This document shows, piece by piece, positions 17,301 to 25,586 of a stretch of 64,000 nucleotides of DNA. The notes beneath the pieces were generated by a model. That model was not told the DNA's origin, made no database searches, and worked only from the letters and a program-made list of their open reading frames with translations. The stretch's first letter is position 1, and each line of letters starts with the position of its first letter. The stretch spans positions 310,001 to 374,000 of the forward strand of contig JBFMCV010000002.1 in NCBI GenBank assembly GCA_040754335.1, written 5' to 3'. The position numbers and the translations under genes were made by a program. The DNA comes from Thermodesulfobacteriota bacterium (GTDB lineage Bacteria > Desulfobacterota_D > UBA1144 > Nemesobacterales > UBA2774).

Positions 17301-17384
17301 ATGCTTACGTTTATAATGCTGGCTCTCGGCCTGGGGGTCTTTATACTGCTCGGGGCCATCACGATTTTGCTCGAAAAAATATAG
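17301..17384 (+). CDS. 27-residue single-span membrane peptide upstream of kdpF
   Basis: This short frame encodes one hydrophobic helix (MLTFIMLALGLGVFILLGA...) ending in a charged tail, LLEKI. An AGGAG stretch at 17286-17291 and an AAGGA just before the ATG give possible ribosome binding. It is fitted without wasted space between the kinase stop and kdpF: its stop codon overlaps the TAGGAGG ribosome-binding site of kdpF. Its size and location resemble KdpF-type accessory subunits, but it lacks the KdpF tail. It may be a second small stabilising subunit; function unknown. Confidence 0.6.
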   Translation: MLTFIMLALGLGVFILLGAITILLEKI

Positions 17385-17393
17385 GAGGCTCAA

Positions 17394-17474
17394 ATGCTCT
17401 GGATTGCGACTTTAGTCCTGATTTTCTGTTTCATATATCTGGTGTACGCGATTATTAAACCCGAGCGTTTCTAG
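17394..17474 (+). CDS. kdpF: KdpF, small accessory subunit of the potassium ATPase
   Basis: A 26-residue membrane peptide with one helix and the typical KdpF ending YLVYAIIKPERF. KdpF binds the KdpABC complex in the inner membrane and stabilises it. It has its own AGGAGG site (17384-17389) and is followed 12 bases later by kdpA, whose ribosome-binding site AGAGGAGA overlaps the end of this gene. Confidence 0.85.
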   Translation: MLWIATLVLIFCFIYLVYAIIKPERF

Positions 17475-17486
17475 AGGAGAGTAAAA

Positions 17487-19169
17487 ATGTCATTTCTTTT
17501 TATAACGATAATTATAGCTATACCTGTCCTCCTTTCATGGCCTGTCGGGAAGGCCATGAAGTGGGCGATGGACCCTGCTGAGCCCGAGAAAAAATTCAGG
17601 GGCCGTTTCACGAAGCTGTTCCGCGGCGTCTCAGGAGGACTCATCGAAAAGGAGCAGGACTGGAAGGCGTACTCGCTCTCCTTGCTCCTGTTCAATGCAG
17701 TGATGTTCCTGGTCGTATTCGCGATCATGGCGGCACAGCAATACCTCCCCCTCAACCCGGACGCAAAGGAGGCGATCGAGCCGAGCCTCATATTCAACAC
17801 GACGGCCTCGTTCACGTCGAACACGAACCTCCAGCACTATTCGGGCGAGGTTTCGCTGAGCTATTTTTCCCAGCTCTTCGCTCTCATGTGGCTCCAGTTC
17901 GTCTCGGCCGCGACCGGCATAGCGGCGCTTACGGCGCTTTCGAGGGGACTTGCGGGTAAGCCCGGGCTCGGGAACTTCTACCGCGACCTGCTTAACGCCA
18001 CTTTGTTAGTTCTTCTGCCGATCGCTGCGGTCGTCGCCGTACTCCTTGTATTGGGAGGCGTGCCCATGACATTCAACGGCGCTGCAACTGCGGAAACGCT
18101 CGAAGGCGTCGTGCAGACTATAGCGAGGGGGCCTGTCGCGGCGTTCGTCACTATAAAGCAGCTCGGGACGAACGGCGGAGGGTTCTTCGGTCCCAACTCC
18201 ACGCACCCCTTCGAGAACCCGACATTTTTCACTAACATTGTCGAGTGCGTGAGCATACTGCTCATTCCAATGGCGTCCGTCTGGATGTTCGGCAGGATAA
18301 CGAAGAGGATGCGCCATGCGGCGGTGATCTTCACGGTCATGGCTGCGATCCTTATAAGCACCGTCGGCCTCGCCGTCTATTTCGAGAGCGCTCCTACTCA
18401 GGCCTTTACGGGCCTTCCGGTCGAGAGCTCCATGAACCTAGAGGGAAAGGAGATGCGCTTCGGCACGTCGGCGGGTCCGCTCTGGGCGACCTTCACCACG
18501 GCCACGAGCAACGGCTCCGTCGATGCGATGCACGACAGCCTGAACCCGCTCACGGGTCTTGTACCGCTCACGGGCATGTGGCTCAACGTGACGTTCGGCG
18601 GCGTGGGCGTGGGGTTTATCAACATGTTCATATATATAATCGTCGGCGTTTTCATAAGCGGCATGATGGTGGGGAGGACGCCCGAGTATTTAACGAAGAA
18701 GGTAGAGACGAAGGAAATGAAGCTCGCGCTTCTCGCCCTCTTGGTACATCCGCTGTTCATTCTCGGAGGCACTGCCCTTTTCGCCATGACAGCGTGGGGC
18801 GCGTCCACCGTTCTTAACCCCGGAGCGCACGGCTTCTCCGAGATTTTGTACGAGTTCAGCTCTGCAGCCGCTAACAACGGCTCGGGTTTCGAGGGGCTCG
18901 GGGACAACACCGTGCCCTGGAACGTCGCGACAGGGCTCGTCATGCTCTTGGCCCGCTATATACCGATAATACTTCCGCTCGCGATCGCAGGTTCGCTTGC
19001 GCTGAAGAAACCGGCGCCCGAGACTTCGGGCACGCTCCGGACCGATTCAGCGCTTTTCGGTTTCGTGATCCTCGGGACTGTGGTGCTGATCGGCGCGCTC
19101 CTGTTCATGCCGGTCGCGGTGCTCGGCCCTATAAACGAGTACGTAACTACTGCAGGGATGTATAAGTAA
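17487..19169 (+). CDS. kdpA: KdpA, potassium-binding channel subunit
   Basis: A 560-residue polytopic membrane protein of the SKT superfamily, close to the usual 557 residues. KdpA binds and translocates potassium for the high-affinity KdpFABC pump. Four selectivity-filter-like segments are expected; clear ones are [19 protein letters not shown]-like sequence at about residues 229-247, [12 protein letters not shown] near 112, and [11 protein letters not shown] near 464. It follows kdpF with short spacing and precedes kdpB by 41 bases, as in standard kdp operons. Confidence 0.97.
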   Translation: MSFLFITIIIAIPVLLSWPVGKAMKWAMDPAEPEKKFRGRFTKLFRGVSGGLIEKEQDWKAYSLSLLLFNAVMFLVVFAIMAAQQYLPLNPDAKEAIEPSLIFNTTASFTSNTNLQHYSGEVSLSYFSQLFALMWLQFVSAATGIAALTALSRGLAGKPGLGNFYRDLLNATLLVLLPIAAVVAVLLVLGGVPMTFNGAATAETLEGVVQTIARGPVAAFVTIKQLGTNGGGFFGPNSTHPFENPTFFTNIVECVSILLIPMASVWMFGRITKRMRHAAVIFTVMAAILISTVGLAVYFESAPTQAFTGLPVESSMNLEGKEMRFGTSAGPLWATFTTATSNGSVDAMHDSLNPLTGLVPLTGMWLNVTFGGVGVGFINMFIYIIVGVFISGMMVGRTPEYLTKKVETKEMKLALLALLVHPLFILGGTALFAMTAWGASTVLNPGAHGFSEILYEFSSAAANNGSGFEGLGDNTVPWNVATGLVMLLARYIPIILPLAIAGSLALKKPAPETSGTLRTDSALFGFVILGTVVLIGALLFMPVAVLGPINEYVTTAGMYK

Positions 19170-19210
19170 ATCGTGGGATACCTTACAGCGTTAAGAGAGG
19201 AACTAAAAAC

Positions 19211-21286
19211 ATGACAGACATACAGAAAGTACATGAACTCGCGAAGCTCGAGAGGAGGAAGGTAAGGAGAGCTTCTCTCTTCGAAAGAGAGCTCGTCGAG
19301 GCCGCGGTGAAAAAGTCTTTTTCGATGTTGAACCCCGTAACCATAGCGCGCAATCCGGTTATGTTCGTTACCGAGATAGGGGCGGCCGTGTCCACGCTCG
19401 TCCTCGCATTAAATATCTATCAGAAGAGCGGGGCCGTTGTTTATACGCTTTGGGTGACGCTCATCCTCTGGATAACGGTGCTCTTCGCCAACTTCGCCGA
19501 GGCTCTTGCCGAAGCGAGGGGGAAGGCCCAGGCCGATACCCTCAGAAAGACAAGACGGAAGACAATGGCTCATAGGATGGTTAACGGAGGCATGGAAGAA
19601 GTGAGCTCGAACGAGCTCAGGGAAGGGGACGTCGTGTACGTCTCGGCCGGCGTGATAATCCCGAACGACGGGGAGATCGTAGAGGGCGTCGCCACGGTCG
19701 ACGAGTCCGCGATCACGGGCGAATCCGCTCCCGTGGTCAGGGAAGCGGGTGGCGACCGCTCGGGTGTCACGGGCGGAACCCGCGTCCTCTCCGATTCCAT
19801 AAAGGTTCAGATCACGGCCGGCGCCGGCGAATCGTTCCTCGACCGCATGATAGCTCTCGTAGAGGGCGCAATAAGGCAGAAGACGCCCAACGAGCTCGCG
19901 CTCACTGTGACCCTTGCCGGGCTGACCCTCGCGTTCCTCATGGTGACCGGCGCGCTCTATCCCATAGGCAAATACTTCGGCGTCGAGATACCGATCCCGA
20001 CGCTGGTCGCGCTCCTGGTGTGTCTTATCCCGACCACTATCGGCGCTCTGCTCGCAGCGATCGGGCTTGCGGGTATGGACCGGGCGCTTTCGGCGAATGT
20101 GTTAGCCAAGAGCGGGAAGGCGGTCGAGCTCGCGGGAGACGTGGATACGCTTCTTCTCGATAAAACCGGAACTATAACGATCGGCGACCGCCAGGCGACT
20201 GAATATTTCCCGCTGCCGGACGTTACCCGCGATAGACTTGCCGCGGCAGCCATGTACGCCTCGTTCGGGGACCTTACCCCTGAAGGAAAGTCTATCGTGA
20301 AGCTCGGCGCGGATACTCTGGGCGGCGCGGCTCCGAGAGAGGCAACGGGCGAGGTTATACCTTTCACCGCCCAGTCGCGCCTCAGCGGTCTCGATACAAC
20401 TGGCGGACGCAGGCTGAGGAAAGGGGCGCCTGACGCGATAAAGGCTTTCGTGACCCAGTCCGGCGGCTCGGTCCCCGAATCATATCAGGGAATAGTGGAC
20501 GGCATAGCTAAGGACGGAAGCACGCCCATATCCGTCGCCGAGGGGAAAGAGATACTGGGAGTCATTTCGCTCTCGGACGTGCTCAAGCCGGGGATAAGGG
20601 ACCGTATCACGAGACTCCGCGCCATGGGTCTACGCGTCGTCATGGTGACGGGCGATAACCCGCTCACAGCGGCGGCGATAGCCCGCGAGGCGGGCGTGGA
20701 CGACTTCATCGCCGAGGCCAAACCGGAGGACAAGCTCGAATACATACGGCGTGAGCAGCGCTCGGGCAGGCTCGTCGCCATGATGGGGGACGGGACCAAC
20801 GACGCCCCTGCCCTCGCGCAGGCGGACATCGGCGTCGCCATGAACTCGGGCACGCAGGCGGCGAAGGAAGCGGGCAACATGGTCGACCTCGACAGCGACC
20901 CGACGAAGCTCATCGAGGTGATAGAGATAGGGAAGCAGCTATTGATCACGAGGGGGGCGATAACCACTTTCTCCATCGCAAACGACGTGGCTAAATATTT
21001 CGCCATCATCCCCGCCATATTCTTACTCGCCATACCGGGGCTAGAAGCGCTCAATATAATGGGTCTCAGCACACCCGAGAGCGCTATACTGTCTGCGCTG
21101 ATATTTAACGCGGTCATTATACCGATACTTATACCGCTCGCTATAAAGGGGGTTAAGTACAGGCCGACGGGGGCTGAGATTCTACTGAGAAAAAACCTGC
21201 TCGTGTACGGACTCGGAGGGGTTATAGTGCCCTTCGTCGGTATCAAATTAATCGATACGGCCCTCGGTGTAACGGGGCTCTTTTAG
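19211..21286 (+). CDS. kdpB: KdpB, P-type ATPase subunit
   Basis: A 691-residue P-type ATPase that supplies energy for potassium uptake. Visible motifs are the A-domain TGES (about 164-167), the phosphorylation motif DKTGT with the acceptor Asp near residue 316, KGAPD in the N domain and the hinge [10 protein letters not shown] near residue 527. The SNK-type ion path helix with Pro-Thr-Thr-Ile-Gly is present. Its length is normal. A good ribosome-binding site, GAGAGGAAC, precedes the ATG. Confidence 0.98.
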   Translation: MTDIQKVHELAKLERRKVRRASLFERELVEAAVKKSFSMLNPVTIARNPVMFVTEIGAAVSTLVLALNIYQKSGAVVYTLWVTLILWITVLFANFAEALAEARGKAQADTLRKTRRKTMAHRMVNGGMEEVSSNELREGDVVYVSAGVIIPNDGEIVEGVATVDESAITGESAPVVREAGGDRSGVTGGTRVLSDSIKVQITAGAGESFLDRMIALVEGAIRQKTPNELALTVTLAGLTLAFLMVTGALYPIGKYFGVEIPIPTLVALLVCLIPTTIGALLAAIGLAGMDRALSANVLAKSGKAVELAGDVDTLLLDKTGTITIGDRQATEYFPLPDVTRDRLAAAAMYASFGDLTPEGKSIVKLGADTLGGAAPREATGEVIPFTAQSRLSGLDTTGGRRLRKGAPDAIKAFVTQSGGSVPESYQGIVDGIAKDGSTPISVAEGKEILGVISLSDVLKPGIRDRITRLRAMGLRVVMVTGDNPLTAAAIAREAGVDDFIAEAKPEDKLEYIRREQRSGRLVAMMGDGTNDAPALAQADIGVAMNSGTQAAKEAGNMVDLDSDPTKLIEVIEIGKQLLITRGAITTFSIANDVAKYFAIIPAIFLLAIPGLEALNIMGLSTPESAILSALIFNAVIIPILIPLAIKGVKYRPTGAEILLRKNLLVYGLGGVIVPFVGIKLIDTALGVTGLF

Positions 21287-21297
21287 GAGGCGCTATT

Positions 21298-21885
21298 ATG
21301 AAAGACAATAAAGAAAATATGGGGATAGGCATGCAGCTCGTCACCTCGGTGAGGGTCGTGGTCTTCACGATGATCGTCTGCTGCGGCCTTTACACGCTTC
21401 TCATTTTTGGAATCGGCCAGGCAGTCACTCCGTATACGGCCGATGGCTCGCTCATAACCGATGCCCAGGGCAAAGTGATCGGAAGCGAGCTCATAGCCCA
21501 GAAATTCACGCGCCCCGAGTACTTCTGGCCGAGGCCTTCGGCGTCTGATTACAACGCCGCGGGGACTGCGGGGAGCAACCTCTCCCCGGCTAACCCCAAG
21601 CTCCGCGATAGGGCGCTTGAGATAATCGGCACTATGGGGACTGCTGAGGCCGACCCCGTTCCAGCCGACCTCGTCACGGCTTCAGGCGGCGGGCTCGATC
21701 CGCATATCACATTGGAAGCCGCAAGGTATCAGGCGAAGAGGGTTGCGGATGCGCGCGGGCTCCCGGAGGAGCAAATAACGGGCCTCATCGAAAACCATGC
21801 CTTAAAAACAGGAGGGATGCTTACTCCCGAACCGCTTGTGAACGTGCTACTCTTGAATATAGAGCTCGATAAAACAGTCGAATAA
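21298..21885 (+). CDS. kdpC: KdpC, periplasmic-facing subunit of the potassium ATPase
   Basis: A 195-residue protein with one N-terminal membrane helix (about 15-37) and a soluble domain. The conserved KdpC blocks are present: FTRPEYFWPRPSA, NLSPANP, the Asp-Pro-His segment (LDPHIT) and a closing LNVLLLN. KdpC stabilises the complex and raises its affinity for potassium. It starts 11 bases after kdpB with an AGGAGG site inside the end of kdpB. Confidence 0.97.
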   Translation: MKDNKENMGIGMQLVTSVRVVVFTMIVCCGLYTLLIFGIGQAVTPYTADGSLITDAQGKVIGSELIAQKFTRPEYFWPRPSASDYNAAGTAGSNLSPANPKLRDRALEIIGTMGTAEADPVPADLVTASGGGLDPHITLEAARYQAKRVADARGLPEEQITGLIENHALKTGGMLTPEPLVNVLLLNIELDKTVE

Positions 21886-21925
21886 CAGATTACCGGGAGG
21901 AGAAGATTATGGGAGGGTCGATCGG

Positions 21926-23578
21926 ATGAACGGCAGCCGCGCAGACAGCTTCCTCCGGATGATCCGCAGGTCTCAGCGCGGGAGGCTGAAGATCTACGTC
22001 GGCTACTCGGCCGGCGTGGGCAAGACGTACGAGATGCTGCTCGAAGGCCGCCGCCTGAAGCAGGACGGCATAGACGTCGTCGTCGGGCTTGTCGAGACGC
22101 ACGGTAGGAAGGAGACCGAGGCGCTCGTCGAGGGCCTCGAGGTCATACCCAGGAAAAATGTGACATACAGGGGGATAGAGATCGGGGAAATGGACTTGGA
22201 CGCGATACTCGAGCGCCGTCCCGAGGTCGTGCTCGTCGACGAGCTCGCGCATACTAATGTCCCCGGGAGCAGGAACGCGAAGCGGTACCAGGACGTCGAG
22301 GAGATTCTTTCTGCCGGGATCCACGTCATATCCACTCTCAACGTGCAGCACCTGGAGAGCCTCTACGAGACTATAGAGCGCGCGACAGGGGTGAAGGTCA
22401 GGGAGCGGATACCCGACCGCGTCGTCGCGGAAGCGGACCAGCTCGTTAACGTGGACGTCACGACCGAGGACCTCCGCCAGCGTCTCGTCGAGGGGAAGGT
22501 CTACACGAAGGAGAGCGTCGACGCCGCGCTCGAGCATTTCTTCAAGGAGACGAACCTCGAGCAGCTCCGCGAGCTCACGCTGCGCGAGCTCGCCGCGCAG
22601 ATAGATTCCCGTAGGCGGGAGGCTCTCGACGAGGAAACGCCCTCGAGCCCCGACCAGGTGATGGTCTGCCTGAGCTCTAGGGGGCCCAACAGCGAAGCGC
22701 TTCTGCGCTACACGTCCCGGCTCGCGGGGCGTCTCAACAGGAACTGGTACGCGCTCTACGTGCAGACCTCAGGCGAGAAACCGACTGTGATAGACGCGGA
22801 GACCCAGAGGATACTCTCCAACACTCTTGCGCTCGCGCAGCAGCTGGGCGCGACCGTGTTCACGTACAGGGGCGACGACGTCGTGAAAACCATACTACAG
22901 TTCGCTAAGGAATACAGGGTCGGGCACATAGTCGTAGGCTCGACGAGGGGGAAATACCCCTATTGGAGGAGGCTCGCCGGACAGAAGAGCATCGTCGAGA
23001 GGCTCATAACCGAGAGCGAAGGGATAACCATAGTCGTCCTCGATACGAGCTCTCTGCTTGAAGACGGGACGTACAGGCCTCCCGCACGCGAGCCTGCCGC
23101 AGTAGAGGAAGAGGCACCGCCCGTCAAGCCCGAGTCTCTCTTGGCCGGGATGAAGGTCGTCTTGTGGAAGGATCAGGTGGATAAGGAAAAAGCGATGAAA
23201 GTGCTCCTCGAGACGCTCTGCCGGGATTTCCCCGAGATCAGGGAATCCGCGTGGACGGCCCTCATGGAGCGCGAGAAGCAGGGCGGCACGTTCGCGGGAG
23301 AGGATATACTCATGCCTCACGCCCGTATCCCGGGGTTAGGGCGCTCGCTGCTCGCGCTCGGCGTGGGCAAGGGGGGGATAAAGGACAGGGATTCGGGACG
23401 GGTGGCGAAGATTATGTTCCTCATGCTCTCGCCCGCCGAGGAGCCCGCGGGCCACGTCGAGCTTCTGGGGATGATCGCGAAGATGTGCCAGGAGTCCAGG
23501 TGGATGAAGGACGTGCTCGCCTCGGAAAGCCCCGAGGAGATAAGGCGTATCATCGAGGCGCACGAGAGCGCGGAGTGA
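21926..23578 (+). CDS. Kinase-less KdpD: KdpD sensor + universal stress + PTS EIIA domains
   Basis: A 550-residue soluble protein. Residues about 20-230 are the KdpD N-terminal domain, with Walker A GYSAGVGKT (about 27-35), a Walker B-like VLVDELAHTN and the STLNVQHLE block. Residues about 245-375 form a universal-stress (UspA) domain with a G-S-T-R-G nucleotide-binding segment. Instead of the DUF4118 membrane region, GAF and histidine kinase of full KdpD, the C-terminus (about 395-545) is a PTS EIIA type 2 domain, with active-site His465 in ILMPHARIPG. The gene closes the kdp operon, 40 bases after kdpC. In E. coli, EIIA(Ntr) binds KdpD and alters its activity; here the partners appear joined in one chain. 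Probable role: cytoplasmic potassium or phosphotransfer signal input to the pump or to the KinB-like kinase. Confidence 0.85.
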   Translation: MNGSRADSFLRMIRRSQRGRLKIYVGYSAGVGKTYEMLLEGRRLKQDGIDVVVGLVETHGRKETEALVEGLEVIPRKNVTYRGIEIGEMDLDAILERRPEVVLVDELAHTNVPGSRNAKRYQDVEEILSAGIHVISTLNVQHLESLYETIERATGVKVRERIPDRVVAEADQLVNVDVTTEDLRQRLVEGKVYTKESVDAALEHFFKETNLEQLRELTLRELAAQIDSRRREALDEETPSSPDQVMVCLSSRGPNSEALLRYTSRLAGRLNRNWYALYVQTSGEKPTVIDAETQRILSNTLALAQQLGATVFTYRGDDVVKTILQFAKEYRVGHIVVGSTRGKYPYWRRLAGQKSIVERLITESEGITIVVLDTSSLLEDGTYRPPAREPAAVEEEAPPVKPESLLAGMKVVLWKDQVDKEKAMKVLLETLCRDFPEIRESAWTALMEREKQGGTFAGEDILMPHARIPGLGRSLLALGVGKGGIKDRDSGRVAKIMFLMLSPAEEPAGHVELLGMIAKMCQESRWMKDVLASESPEEIRRIIEAHESAE

Positions 23579-23691
23579 TTTGGTATGCGGTATTGAACGG
23601 GATTCGCCATGCCATCTGATATAAATACCGGTCTTTCTGACCGGAAGCGCGATAAATTTTCGGCTCAGCCGCGCCTACAAAACTTGAAACG

Positions 23692-23719
23692 TTGATTTTG
23701 CGGACAGGGTCATTATAAT
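23692..23719 (+). promoter_or_regulatory. Possible promoter of the tRNA-Lys/tRNA-Leu pair
   Basis: TTGATT (23692-23697) and a perfect TATAAT (23714-23719) are separated by 16 bases, about 97 bases upstream of tRNA-Lys. Sequence match only. Confidence 0.4.
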
Positions 23720-23815
23720 AAACCCTTTCTTTATGTTGCAGACAGTCGGGCCGGTTGCCGGCCACTCCAAATTTATACCGATTTAAGGTATTCTAAGTAC
23801 GCGTAATAGTCGTGT

Positions 23816-23892
23816 GGGCTGTTAGCTCAGTTTGGCAGAGCAGATGACTCTTAATCATCGGGTCGTGGGTTCGATTCCCTCACAGCCCACCA
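23816..23892 (+). tRNA. tRNA-Lys (anticodon CTT)
   Basis: A complete cloverleaf can be folded. The acceptor GGGCTGT (23816-23822) pairs with ACAGCCC (23882-23888). The anticodon stem GATGA/TCATC encloses CTCTTAA, giving anticodon CTT. The T arm GTGGG-TTCGATT-CCCTC is normal apart from a wobble pair, and CCA is encoded at 23890-23892. Confidence 0.95.
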
Positions 23893-23895
23893 CAT

Positions 23896-23977
23896 GCGAG
23901 AGTGGCGGAACTGGCAGACGCGCAGGACTTAGGATCCTGTACCTAACCGTGTGGGGGTTCGACTCCCCCCTCTCGCA
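23896..23977 (+). tRNA. tRNA-Leu (anticodon TAG)
   Basis: The acceptor GCGAGAG (23896-23902) pairs with CTCTCGC (23970-23976). The anticodon stem CAGGA/TCCTG encloses CTTAGGA, so the anticodon is TAG. The variable region is long, as in class II tRNAs, and the T arm is GGGGG-TTCGACT-CCCCC. CCA is not encoded. The 3' part from base 23925, starting in the anticodon stem, is duplicated exactly at 25299. Confidence 0.93.
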
Positions 23978-24204
23978 CATTCCACTTTTACAATTTCATA
24001 TAAGGCGACAGTGTAACGATACTTGCGATAAAATCCTGAGGTCAGTGCTAGACCGGATTCCAGAGCTTATACGTACGGCTGCACTGATTGTTCTTGGCAC
24101 TGAGCTGAGTGATCTCTGCGTCCGGCTAGTGGCAGCGGGTCGGATGTCATTCCGGGACGCTGTACGAGAGGCGAAGTGCGAAGGCGAGGAAGTGAGGACG
24201 GTGC
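23925..24204 (+). repeat. Duplicated segment, copy 1, overlapping the tRNA-Leu 3' half
   Basis: Bases 23925-24024 (100 bp) are identical to 25299-25398, and 24114-24204 (91 bp) are identical to 25485-25575. The middle part (24025-24113 against 25399-25484) is similar but diverged. The first identical block begins in the tRNA-Leu anticodon stem and runs through its 3' end plus 47 flanking bases, as expected for an attachment site used by a tRNA-targeting integrase. A hairpin-capable stretch lies at 24118-24160. One frame through the segment encodes a helical peptide with mainly synonymous differences in the middle part of the two copies. Confidence 0.85.
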
Positions 24205-24213
24205 ATTAACCTG

Positions 24214-24435
24214 CTACTGTTCCGGGAATAATCTCACGTCAATGATGTATCTGACTCTGTTAAATGCTCGCAGAGCCTCCTCGTAATTCGACTCACGGAA
24301 AGCTTTTGATGTTTGATACTCGTAGAATCTCAATGCCACTATCTCCCCACTGGTCTTGATTTGCTTGTCCAGTTCCGCACTTGTCATGCCATACATCTCG
24401 ATCTCACCTAATTCTATCGAACTATATTCACTCAT
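24214..24435 (-). CDS. Small hypothetical protein (73 aa)
   Basis: A 73-residue charged, probably helical protein of no recognised family, beginning MSEYSSIELGEIEMYG. The ATG is preceded by a GGAGG ribosome-binding site with six bases of spacing, which argues for a real gene. The C-terminal half (YEEALRAFNRVRYIIDVRLF) resembles a single TPR-like helix pair. It lies between the two copies of the tRNA-Leu duplication in AT-richer DNA and is probably cargo of the integrated element. Confidence 0.6.
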   Translation of the reverse strand: MSEYSSIELGEIEMYGMTSAELDKQIKTSGEIVALRFYEYQTSKAFRESNYEEALRAFNRVRYIIDVRLFPEQ

Positions 24436-24568
24436 AATGACCTCCAAGGGCTTTTGAGGTAATGAATAAGTTATTCGCGCCCCATGTCAAGGGAGATCAA
24501 GTATAAAAGAGGGATCAGAGAGGGGGGAGGCATTGAAAACGTCCTGAAAATGTGTTTTATTCGAAACT

Positions 24569-25072
24569 ATGACAACTTCCGATAAGATTAGTTTAGGCAT
24601 TGGATTACTCACTCTTGGGGCATTTGTATTGGCGTACTGCCACCTACGCCAATCCAAAAAAGCTGCTAACTTGGATAGAGCATATCAACTAATTGATCGT
24701 TACTTTACCTATTACGCTAATTTAGAAACGGGTCCTGGGGGTGTTCTGCCACTAGAACAATTTCTTTCAAAGGAAAGACCGTCATGGACTTTATGGGCTA
24801 AGAATCGTATAGAGGAAAGGGGGTTCTTTAGAAGACTAGCTAAATATTGGGTGCAAAATTCGATAGATAAGGAAACAATCCATGATCAGATGGGGATAAT
24901 AATAATCTCCCGCTTTCATTCGATAGCTGATGATATGAAATCATCAATAGGTACAGTTTCCCCATTAATGGCCGAATGGGGAACTATGGTTAGAGAATTG
25001 GAGAGTTTTAAATCTAGGTTCGATTTCTTGAAATGGTTATATAGGGATGTTTATGGCCGTATAGATTACTAA
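24569..25072 (+). CDS. Hypothetical membrane-anchored protein (167 aa)
   Basis: A 167-residue protein with one N-terminal membrane helix (about residues 7-25, ISLGIGLLTLGAFVLAYCH) followed by a soluble helical domain of about 140 residues rich in Trp, Tyr and Phe. No family is recognised. Base composition is clearly AT-rich compared with kdp and tig genes. It is divergent from the 73-residue gene and lies between the tRNA-Leu repeats, so it is likely element-borne. No strong ribosome-binding site is visible. Confidence 0.6.
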   Translation: MTTSDKISLGIGLLTLGAFVLAYCHLRQSKKAANLDRAYQLIDRYFTYYANLETGPGGVLPLEQFLSKERPSWTLWAKNRIEERGFFRRLAKYWVQNSIDKETIHDQMGIIIISRFHSIADDMKSSIGTVSPLMAEWGTMVRELESFKSRFDFLKWLYRDVYGRIDY

Positions 25073-25074
25073 AC

Positions 25075-25199
25075 TCACTTCCCCTTGCCGTACTTGGCTG
25101 GCCGGCCAGGAGCTTCAGCCGCTTATAGGTCGCCTGTGTGATTCTGGCGGCTATCAGGACAATATCTTTATCGGGCTTTGGCTTCTTTTTCGGTGTCAT
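25075..25199 (-). pseudogene. Ribbon-helix-helix-like gene with internal deletion
   Basis: The frame starts MTPKKKPKPDKDIV and continues to ARITQATYKRLKLLAG, like the N-terminal half of a small ribbon-helix-helix DNA-binding protein. It then jumps, in another frame, to KYGKGK and a TGA stop at 25075-25077. A second remnant at 26160 keeps the missing middle and the closely similar ending KYDGKGK. The simplest reading is an internal deletion of roughly 25-30 codons with a frameshift at the junction. Confidence 0.6.
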
Positions 25200-25298
25200 G
25201 CGACCACTATGCCATGAACTGCCACAGTATGCTATCCGAAAACATTAACAATTCGGGAGAATGAGAAATGTCGGGCAGTTAGGAAAAACTCTAAAATC

Positions 25299-25575
25299 GG
25301 ACTTAGGATCCTGTACCTAACCGTGTGGGGGTTCGACTCCCCCCTCTCGCACATTCCACTTTTACAATTTCATATAAGGCGACAGTGTAACGATACTTCG
25401 GGCAAGGCCTCGCGGGCCATTGATAGACCGTAGTCACGAGCTAATCCGCACGGCTGCGCTGGTTGACGGTGTCGAGTTGAGGGACTCTGCGTCCGGCTAG
25501 TGGCAGCGGGTCGGATGTCATTCCGGGACGCTGTACGAGAGGCGAAGTGCGAAGGCGAGGAAGTGAGGACGGTGC
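25299..25575 (+). repeat. Duplicated segment, copy 2, with tRNA-Leu 3' fragment
   Basis: The block 25299-25398 repeats the tRNA-Leu sequence from its anticodon stem to the discriminator base plus downstream bases, without the 5' half, so it is not a functional tRNA. The block 25485-25575 repeats 24114-24204. The two copies lie 1374 bases apart at their left ends, flanking two AT-rich genes. This arrangement fits attL/attR of a small integrated element without an integrase, or a tandem series of such insertions. Confidence 0.8.
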
Positions 25576-25586
25576 TTCGTGGGGTC

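Noticed and set aside
23832-24209. Frame running through tRNA-Lys and tRNA-Leu
   Set aside because: Its first half is tRNA sequence. Only its last third shows synonymous-type differences, which is reported as a finding rather than a gene.
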